Assembly: GCF_001039475.1 (NCBI RefSeq)
Contig: NZ_LELK01000004.1
Span: 648,981-712,980 of the forward strand
Length of the DNA stretch: 64,000 nucleotides
Direction: 5' to 3'
Origin: Guptibacillus hwajinpoensis
GTDB lineage: Bacteria > Bacillota > Bacilli > Bacillales > Guptibacillaceae
The notes below the pieces were generated by a model, which saw only the letters and a program-made list of their open reading frames with translations, was not told the DNA's origin and did no database searches. Positions 57,859 through 64,000 of the stretch are shown here, in pieces; positions within the stretch are counted from its first letter, which is position 1; every line of letters begins with the position of its first letter. A program made the position numbers and the translations under genes.

Positions 57859-59982
57859 ATGAATTTTGATGTTAGCCCATTTTATACAGAAAATATAACA
57901 GTTTCGGTTAATGAGGGTTGCTTAAATAATAAATTGGTTTCACAGGGGAAAAAAGCGAATTCCCTTCTAGTTCTTTCTGGAAATGGGGAAACACAATCTT
58001 CACTAGAACTTGTAAAGCTTGATCAACAGGTCATTGAACTCGTTCGTTATGATGAGGAACTGCAAACCAAAAGTGAAATGTACCAAACATTGCCGCGTGA
58101 ACTTCGTGAAAAAGTAACGCTACAACAGAGTAATTTCTATGATTCAGAAATACTTCGATCTTACAATTCAGATATGGTTATTCTCGAAGGATCGTTTACA
58201 AAGCGTTTCTTTGAAGAAGCTTTTCTGAAAGGTGTTCATACGCTTCTAGCAGATGAACTAAACGGATCCGTAGCAGTGAAACTGCCGTTAAATGTTAATA
58301 TTACTGAAGACATCTCAGAAGTCGTTCTTTGTTTAAATCAATTTTTCATCGCAACTTCAATGGGATTTGAAGATGGCTACTTCTACTTTATAGGTGAACC
58401 AAGGACTGTACTTTCTGAGGAACGAATCAAGCAAGAAGTAACAAGCGATCTTCTCGCATCGATTTTGAAACTGGAGAAATCACTGCAGAAGTTGAATGTG
58501 ACTCAGCAAGAAGTACAGACAAAAAATGAAGACGAGGAAGACGCTATTGCGAAAGCAGTAGCGAACCAAAATCTTGAACAGATGATTCAACAGCAATTCC
58601 AGATTCGCGAACTTAAACAACAGTTGAAGAGTGTGAAGAATGAAACAACTAAGAAAGATAAACAGCTTGCTCGCGTAACCCAGAGGTACAATCGAGCTCA
58701 GCATATCGTCAATCATATGAATTCTAATGCCTCCGCAAGGTACCTAATCGGTGATGCGGTTATGGGATCTTCGAAATCTTTCGGTCGAGCCATTCGCCTT
58801 CCGAAGCGTCTACTTCGGATTTATCGCGATGCGAAGAGTGGTAAGTTAGGACGGAATATAAATGGTTCAGGTTCGTTTGAGGTTGAACCAATTGATGATG
58901 GAAATGCAATTCTCTTTGTACCTACAAACGGAGCTGGTCTTGGTCATTTAACGCGCTTACTTGCGATTGCAAGACGAGTGAAGCGAATCGACCCATCTAA
59001 GAAAATCATTTTTCACACAACAAGTTCTGCGATGCACTTAATTCTACAGGAAGGTTTTCTCGGATATCATTTACCTTCGAAAATGCTATTTCCAAAGGAA
59101 ATGAGTGCAAAGCAATGGAATGCTATGTTGCGTGACCATCTTGAAACCGTGATTAGTATCCACCAACCAGAGACGATTGTGTTTGATGGTGCATTTCCAT
59201 ATGCGGGTCTTGTGGCTTCAATGCGTAAGAAAGATGGCCTTAGGAAAATTTGGGTCAAGCGTGGACAGCATAAAGAAGGTAAGGCTGAGCTTGTTGAATC
59301 GAAGGAAAGTGAATTCGACGAAGTGTATGTACCTGGTGAAGCTGGTGGGGAAAACAGTTTACGTAAAGAAGGTATTAAAACGTACTGTGAACCAGTCCTG
59401 TATCTTGATCGAGAAGAGCTTAAGGACCGAGAAAGTGTCCGTAGGCAATGGAATATTCCAGAAGGCATGAAGATGGTTTACGTGCAGCTAGGTGCAGGTA
59501 AAATCAACGACATTCACTCCACCATTTCAATCTTGCTCAATGAGCTACTAAAGAGAGACGATGTTTTTGTGGTCATCGGCGAATCCATTATTGGTAACCG
59601 AATGGATCTTAAGATGGATCGTGTCCTTACGCTAAGGGATTATCCCAACTCGATTTATTTCAATGCGTTTGATCTAATCGTTACTGCGACTGGATACAAC
59701 ACGTTCCATGAAGTGATGTACTTTGGAGTCCCTTCAATCTTAATTCCAAATGAAAACACGAAAACAGATGATCAAGTAGCTAGAGCAATGATCGCTGGAA
59801 ATGCTGGGGCTGCAATTGTATTAAGAGAACCTGGAGCTTCTGACTTTGAACAAGCGATTGAAAAAGCGTTAGATGAAGATAACAATCGCGACATGAGGAA
59901 GAATGCACTTGCTCTTATGAAAGAAAATGGTGCTCAGCAAATGGCTGAAATGATTGTGGCCAATGTCGTAGCAAACAACTAG
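57859..59982 (+). CDS. Large protein with coiled coil and C-terminal GT28-like glycosyltransferase
   Basis: This 707-residue protein has an unrecognised N-terminal domain (about 1-190), a long coiled coil (about 200-290; EQMIQQQFQIRELKQQLKSV), a basic linker (RAIRLPKRLLRIYRDAKSG) and a MurG-like GT-B domain (about 345-707). The latter shows FVPTNGAGLGHLTRLLAIAR, VFDGAFPYAGL, YVQLGAGKIND and ATGYNTFHEVMYFGVPSILIP, as in GT28 enzymes. The coiled coil may oligomerise it at the membrane. It lies in the polysaccharide operon 23 bp after the dehydrogenase gene; its sugar substrate is unknown. Confidence 0.82.
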   Translation: MNFDVSPFYTENITVSVNEGCLNNKLVSQGKKANSLLVLSGNGETQSSLELVKLDQQVIELVRYDEELQTKSEMYQTLPRELREKVTLQQSNFYDSEILRSYNSDMVILEGSFTKRFFEEAFLKGVHTLLADELNGSVAVKLPLNVNITEDISEVVLCLNQFFIATSMGFEDGYFYFIGEPRTVLSEERIKQEVTSDLLASILKLEKSLQKLNVTQQEVQTKNEDEEDAIAKAVANQNLEQMIQQQFQIRELKQQLKSVKNETTKKDKQLARVTQRYNRAQHIVNHMNSNASARYLIGDAVMGSSKSFGRAIRLPKRLLRIYRDAKSGKLGRNINGSGSFEVEPIDDGNAILFVPTNGAGLGHLTRLLAIARRVKRIDPSKKIIFHTTSSAMHLILQEGFLGYHLPSKMLFPKEMSAKQWNAMLRDHLETVISIHQPETIVFDGAFPYAGLVASMRKKDGLRKIWVKRGQHKEGKAELVESKESEFDEVYVPGEAGGENSLRKEGIKTYCEPVLYLDREELKDRESVRRQWNIPEGMKMVYVQLGAGKINDIHSTISILLNELLKRDDVFVVIGESIIGNRMDLKMDRVLTLRDYPNSIYFNAFDLIVTATGYNTFHEVMYFGVPSILIPNENTKTDDQVARAMIAGNAGAAIVLREPGASDFEQAIEKALDEDNNRDMRKNALALMKENGAQQMAEMIVANVVANN

Positions 59983-60003
59983 AATATTTTTGGGAGAGTG
60001 ATG

Positions 60004-60705
60004 ATGGTGAAACGTAAGATCTTAGTACCAATCGCATTTAATAACTGGGCATTAACTGATGTGAATGACAACCGTTTGACGAAGGAATGGATTGATCACC
60101 GCATGGGGATCTTTATGAAATATACGTGTAAAAGTCTTAAAGCTCAAACGAATCAAGACTTTACGACGATCCTTCAATATGATCAGCGCTCAGAAGAACA
60201 TGTATTAAACGCTCTTAAACAACATGATCCACTTCCTGAAAACATTAAGTTTGTGCCTAAAAATGCTTATAACAAAACACTTGAACGAGAAATCCAGGAT
60301 TATGATGAAGTGTATTTTGCTCGAATTGATTCTGATGATATGTACCATAAAGGTTACTTTGAATTTCTTAAGAATCACGAACCACAAGAAGGTACTGAGG
60401 CTCTCATCAATCAGTATGGCTACTTCTATGACGAGTATTCAGATAAAGTGGCGACTGCAAAGATCCAGTCTCCTCCTTTCTACACGTTAATTTATAACGT
60501 AGCTGAGTACCTTGAAGGAAAGCGCCACCCTGTAAAAGGACATCTATCTGTTCATAACTTAAATCATGAATTGTTAGAGCCTAGAAACTATGTACAGGTA
60601 ATTCACTCCAATAATATGTCGACGTCATTTGAAAACCGATATATTGATGGGCTGATTGAAGATGAGAATGAGAAAAATCAAATTCTCAGTAATTTCTGGG
60701 GATAA
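60004..60705 (+). CDS. Putative glycosyltransferase (rhamnosyltransferase-like, GT-A)
   Basis: This 233-residue protein resembles the putative rhamnosyltransferase family: RKILVPIAFNNW, a conserved Arg/Phe stretch (HRMGIFMKYTCKSLKAQTNQDF) and the metal-binding YFARIDSDDMYHKGYFEF. The start is one of two consecutive ATG codons; the second has the better spacing from GGGAGAG. It is the last gene before a terminator. The sugar transferred is uncertain. Confidence 0.75.
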   Translation: MVKRKILVPIAFNNWALTDVNDNRLTKEWIDHRMGIFMKYTCKSLKAQTNQDFTTILQYDQRSEEHVLNALKQHDPLPENIKFVPKNAYNKTLEREIQDYDEVYFARIDSDDMYHKGYFEFLKNHEPQEGTEALINQYGYFYDEYSDKVATAKIQSPPFYTLIYNVAEYLEGKRHPVKGHLSVHNLNHELLEPRNYVQVIHSNNMSTSFENRYIDGLIEDENEKNQILSNFWG

Positions 60706-60719
60706 TATTCTTGAGATTG

Positions 60720-60754
60720 AAAGCTGTCGGAGTAGCTCTTCCGACAGCTTTTTC
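60720..60754 (+). terminator. Terminator of the polysaccharide operon
   Basis: AAAGCTGTCGGA and TCCGACAGCTTT with an 8-nt loop, then TT. Confidence 0.9.
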
Positions 60755-60850
60755 AATTATTTCTTTCGATTGTTTAACGAATTAGGACACTAGCCTTTTT
60801 TGAACATGCTGAATCATATATAATTCTAATAAATGGTATTCAATTAATAA

Positions 60851-60975
60851 GGCTGTTTTCATAGACGTTGTTGCTTTAGCGATAAGAGTAACGGTTAATT
60901 TCCGCTCCAATCAACTATGAAGTGTGATTTTTTTCAAGAACTCTTTCAAAAACAACAACCTTTTAGAAAAGAGCC
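60851..60975 (+). repeat. MITE-like repeat, copy I (short form)
   Basis: The ends are GGCTGTTTTC and GAAAAGAGCC; both arms are present and joined at TTTCCGCTCCAAT, with the GC-rich core missing. This 125-bp form parallels copy B. An open frame runs from inside it into the next gene. Confidence 0.85.
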
Positions 60976-61015
60976 ATTAATAAACTGCATGTGCAGTAAA
61001 AATCAGGAGAATGGC

Positions 61016-62701
61016 ATGTTAAAAAATCAGTTAGAACACCTGAAAAGTGAACGTCTTTCTTTACCTAAATCTCAAATAGCCAGGCTAAGATGGTGTGGCT
61101 CTAGAGCTTCAGGTCGTCATATCCTCCAAATTAGTCAATCACCAGGGATCTTGTCCCTTATAAATAAGGATGATGAGTTAGATATGGTTAATCTATTCCA
61201 TCCAGATCGCTCAGGAATAATTGATCAGTCATTTAGCAGTTGTTCGTCTTTCTGGACGGGAAACGTATCCGATCACATCCCTTTTCCTACAAACTATTTT
61301 GACACGGTCATTATTGATGAACGTCTCGAAGCTATAGCGGACACTGAAAATATAGAGAATGTAAAAAGATTGCTTAAACCAAACGGGAAAATCATTGTTA
61401 CTCATAAACTTAGAGAAGCTCTTCATTTATCAAAGCAATGGACCTCTCTGTTAACTGCGTTTGAAGAACTTGATAAACGTGTTGATGCAGAATATGTGAA
61501 TTGGGTTGGGAGAAACACAGATCCGCCAAAAGGAAAAGTAGAGCAAATTCTATGTGAAATAAAAGGCCAAATCGATCAAATTGATGAAGAGGTAGAATTG
61601 AAGATTCAAGCAGCTCTTCAATCCAAAAAAGAAGCTGAGTTAGCACGGTTGGAAGAAGAGAGTAAGCTTAAGATGAGTATTCCTTTTATGAGGAAAAAAC
61701 TGCAAGACCAGGTGGAGTTAATGGAGCTCAGCCATAAAGAGAAGCTAGAACTTATACCTCATTCAAAAGAGGTTAACCTACATACAAAAACCATGGATCA
61801 ACATACAGTAGTGTCTAATTATTTTAGTAACGAGAACGTCACAATTGTGATGGGAGAAGCAGAGTACTACAGTGAAAATAGTCTTAAATTTTCCCATCAA
61901 CTAACGCGCTCTCTACTGAATAAAGGTTCTCAGGTTATTTATGTTTCTAGTGAAGAACAACATACGATACAGCCAGTTTTTAATGAAGCAAGTAAGTTAT
62001 GGCAAATCAGTCAGAAAGAATTCTGGGAACTTGTTTCTTTCTTCAAACAACCGACGTTAGTCATAACAGAAGCAGCTCTTCAGCTAGCCAAAAAAATAGG
62101 TCGCCTTCAATGGAAAAGATGGGGGATCTATTATTTTAATGCATCGGATATATCGTCTCAGAGTGAGGCTCACTCATTTTTAGTTGATACGCTTCAACCA
62201 GATCACTTTATTGCTGGAATGGGGAGTATGGTTCCTTTTGAAGCAATAGAAGAGAGTCGCCTTCCCAAATATGAAGGCTCTACTGAAACTACGAAACGAA
62301 TCGTAGGTTTTATTGGAGACTTAGCGAAGGATCATTTAAATTACAATCTTCTAAAGCAATTGCTAGTGGCAAATGCAGATCTAACCATTGAATTAATCGG
62401 CTACAATGTTCCAGAAACCAAGCCTATTCGCTCAAACAGATTGAAAATTCGAGAGTACACGCATTGTGATGAAGTGACGAAACGGATCCAAAGGTGGACT
62501 GGTGGAATCGTACCACTTTCTCATCAAGCTCAAAACGCGGCTATTCGAATGATGCATGCGATTGGTTTACCGATTTATGATATCAAGGATTGGAGCGATC
62601 CCATCCAAGAGAACGATTTCTTACGTTCTACAAATGTGGAAACAATGAGTGATGGTATAGAGCAGTGTCTCCATTCAGGTGAAAGGGGAGGCAGTCTATG
62701 A
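61016..62701 (+). CDS. Methyltransferase-like/coiled-coil/glycosyltransferase-like fusion protein
   Basis: This 561-residue protein has an N-terminal domain like a class I SAM methyltransferase (ISLSPGILSL-like start SQSPGILSLI; FDTVIIDERLEA; VKRLLKPNGKIIVTHKL), a Lys/Glu-rich coiled coil (about 180-250; KIQAALQSKKEAELARLEEE) and a C-terminal GT-B-like part (VGFIGDLAKDHLNY, TIELIGYN). Catalytic residues are not clear in either domain. I start it at the ATG after CAGGAGA; the 33 codons upstream in frame come from repeat copy I and are unlikely to be translated. It overlaps the next glycosyltransferase gene by 4 bp. Confidence 0.75.
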   Translation: MLKNQLEHLKSERLSLPKSQIARLRWCGSRASGRHILQISQSPGILSLINKDDELDMVNLFHPDRSGIIDQSFSSCSSFWTGNVSDHIPFPTNYFDTVIIDERLEAIADTENIENVKRLLKPNGKIIVTHKLREALHLSKQWTSLLTAFEELDKRVDAEYVNWVGRNTDPPKGKVEQILCEIKGQIDQIDEEVELKIQAALQSKKEAELARLEEESKLKMSIPFMRKKLQDQVELMELSHKEKLELIPHSKEVNLHTKTMDQHTVVSNYFSNENVTIVMGEAEYYSENSLKFSHQLTRSLLNKGSQVIYVSSEEQHTIQPVFNEASKLWQISQKEFWELVSFFKQPTLVITEAALQLAKKIGRLQWKRWGIYYFNASDISSQSEAHSFLVDTLQPDHFIAGMGSMVPFEAIEESRLPKYEGSTETTKRIVGFIGDLAKDHLNYNLLKQLLVANADLTIELIGYNVPETKPIRSNRLKIREYTHCDEVTKRIQRWTGGIVPLSHQAQNAAIRMMHAIGLPIYDIKDWSDPIQENDFLRSTNVETMSDGIEQCLHSGERGGSL

Positions 62702-63762
62702 AAATACTTTATATCTACCGCTATTTACTGCTTGGCGGTGTTACTACGCAACTCGCAAACAGACTTGGTTATTTACGAAATGTTAGCGATCCCCATTTTG
62801 TCTTTTTATCAGACCATGGGGGAAGAACAGCATTTGGAGATTATGAGAAATTGAAGGTTCTATCAGAGCCTGCTCCTATATACGAGTATATTACCAAGCT
62901 GCAATTTGATTTAATTATTGCGATTGATACGAAAGAAATAACAGACTACTTAATCGAACAAAAATGTCAAACGCCAATCATCCAGGAAGTTCATGGTATA
63001 TCATATAAGCTTAACTACTTAGTCGAAGAGGATTCGAACGCTTTTCAGGGCTATATTGTACCTTCATCATTTAGCAAAGAACGAATCATAGAAGATTACC
63101 ATGCACCAGAGGAAAAGACCTTTGTGATTCCGAACTGTTTGGATACGACCCTCTTTACTCCAAGAAAGACAGAATTGATCACCAATAAGAAGATCATTTG
63201 TTGGGTAGGAAAGTTAAACGATCACAAAAATTGGGTTGGATTTCTCGATCTAGCTGAAAAACTTGCGCAATATCGAGATGACTGTGTTTTCTGGATTGTG
63301 GGTGGTGAGACGGCTTCACTGAAAGCAACAAAGCATTTCCTTGATGAAGTAAATAAGCGTACGGTGAGTATTAACTGGATTGATCGAATGGAGTATAGTG
63401 AAATGCCTGAACTCTATTCTATGGTCGCCGAAAGTGGAGGCTGTACCGTTAGTACTTCTAAAGGAGAATCCTTTGGGATGAGCTTAATTGAAGCAATGGC
63501 TTGTGGATGCCCTGCAGTAGCGCCTACAGTTGGAGCCATTCCTGAGATTTACACTGAAACGCTTGAACGGCTAACTTATGAACTCCACGATATTGATTCT
63601 TGTGCAACGATTGTGAATCATCTTCTAGATGACGCTAATGAAAGATCTGTACAAATAAGTAATGGTTTGACCAAAGTGCGGTCGCATTATTCAATTGAAC
63701 ATGTGGTTTCCCGCTATTATGACTTACTTCATAAGCTAACCAAAACGCAAGAAATCTGGTGA
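62698..63762 (+). CDS. Glycosyltransferase family 4 protein
   Basis: This 354-residue GT-B enzyme starts MKILYIYRYLLLGGVTTQLANRL and has VPSSFSKERIIEDYH, the donor-domain IICWVGKLNDHKNWVGFLDL, and SKGESFGMSLIEAMACGCPAVAP, the E-x7-E motif of retaining GT4 enzymes. It begins inside the stop of the preceding fusion gene (ATGA) and should act in the same pathway. Sugar donor unknown. Confidence 0.92.
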   Translation: MKILYIYRYLLLGGVTTQLANRLGYLRNVSDPHFVFLSDHGGRTAFGDYEKLKVLSEPAPIYEYITKLQFDLIIAIDTKEITDYLIEQKCQTPIIQEVHGISYKLNYLVEEDSNAFQGYIVPSSFSKERIIEDYHAPEEKTFVIPNCLDTTLFTPRKTELITNKKIICWVGKLNDHKNWVGFLDLAEKLAQYRDDCVFWIVGGETASLKATKHFLDEVNKRTVSINWIDRMEYSEMPELYSMVAESGGCTVSTSKGESFGMSLIEAMACGCPAVAPTVGAIPEIYTETLERLTYELHDIDSCATIVNHLLDDANERSVQISNGLTKVRSHYSIEHVVSRYYDLLHKLTKTQEIW

Positions 63763-63780
63763 CCTCACCAGGTTTCTTCT
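63751..63780 (+). terminator. Terminator of the last glycosyltransferase gene
   Basis: GAAATCTGGTG-ACCT-CACCAGGTTTC followed by TTCTTTT; the stop codon is inside the hairpin. Confidence 0.8.
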
Positions 63781-63783
63781 TTT

Positions 63784-64000
63784 GGAGTGGAAATTACGAT
63801 CTCATTTATATCAACAACGTCTATGAAAAGAGTCTCTCTAAAAGGTTTTAGTTTTGAGATTGGTTTTAATTAAAGAGCAATACTTCTCTAATTGGAGCGG
63901 AAGGATGCTCGACTCCTGCGGGACTAGCGGGACAGGTGAGACCCCACAGGCACGCCCAAGCGTGCTGAGGAGGCTCACCGCCCGCCCCGCGGAAAGCAAG
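63784..64000 (-). repeat. MITE-like repeat, copy J (tandem, runs off the window)
   Basis: A reverse-oriented outer arm (63784-63833, ending ATGAAAAGAGTC) is joined to a second reverse copy with a full core from 63829, including GCACGCCCAAGCGTGC as in copy H. The window ends inside the core. Confidence 0.82.

Overview
The window looks like chromosomal DNA of a spore-forming, probably marine or halotolerant member of the Bacillaceae (a Pseudalkalibacillus/Alkalihalobacillus-like organism is my guess; I ran no database search). The reasons are moderate GC, strong GGAGG-type ribosome binding sites, frequent TTG/GTG starts, compact hairpin-plus-T terminators, spore-surface protein families, an AbrB-type regulator, an NprR-like peptide-sensing regulator and several CWB2-anchored cell-wall proteins. 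No rRNA, tRNA, CRISPR array or prophage block was seen.

Layout. 0-4.3 kb: a DUF218 protein, then a three-gene operon (circularly permuted ATP-grasp, alpha-E, transglutaminase). 4.4-10.8 kb: a CdaR-type sugar-diacid regulator and an operon of GH13_18 phosphorylase, glycerate kinase, sodium:solute symporter and an unknown protein, best read as uptake and phosphorolysis of glucosylglycerate. 11.1-16.6 kb: formate dehydrogenase alpha subunit with its DUF1641 partner, a VanZ protein and a UDP-glucose dehydrogenase. 17-18.3 kb: small genes, a cloverleaf-shaped repeat and a c-di-GMP-I riboswitch in front of a 45-residue membrane protein. 18.6-22.6 kb: hutUIG (histidine catabolism). 22.6-29.4 kb: small proteins, a SpoIID/CWB2 protein, an oxidoreductase and a HAD phosphatase. 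29.7-31.1 kb: an NprR-like HTH-TPR regulator followed by a small exported peptide gene carrying a tandem duplicated heptapeptide. 31.7-39.6 kb: a PDDEXK-like protein, a triple-PAS/XRE regulator, a structured leader, an AbrB paralogue, spore-surface proteins and a lone large serine recombinase. 39.7-46.3 kb: two subtilases with CWB2 anchors. 46.8-63.8 kb: a surface-polysaccharide region (UDP-GlcNAc 2-epimerase, ABC exporter, two nucleotide-sugar dehydrogenases, several glycosyltransferases) together with a CWB2 amidase.

How it fits together. Four exported enzymes (SpoIID-like protein, two subtilases, amidase) carry three CWB2 repeats each and lie near genes that make ManNAcA-type polysaccharide; CWB2 modules bind anionic secondary wall polymers, so ligand synthesis and bound enzymes may be co-localised. 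Two dispersed repeat families occupy the intergenic spaces: a MITE-like element with GGCTCTTTTC/GAAAAGAGCC ends (about ten copies or fragments) and a rarer 190-bp cloverleaf element (two copies).

The most interesting unit is the peptide-regulator pair. The same arrangement of two inverted octamers, TTGGGAAA and TTTCCCAA starting exactly 52 bp apart, lies upstream of the regulator gene and upstream of hutU, and I saw it nowhere else in the window. This suggests that histidine use is under peptide (quorum-sensing) control. The suggestion is an inference.
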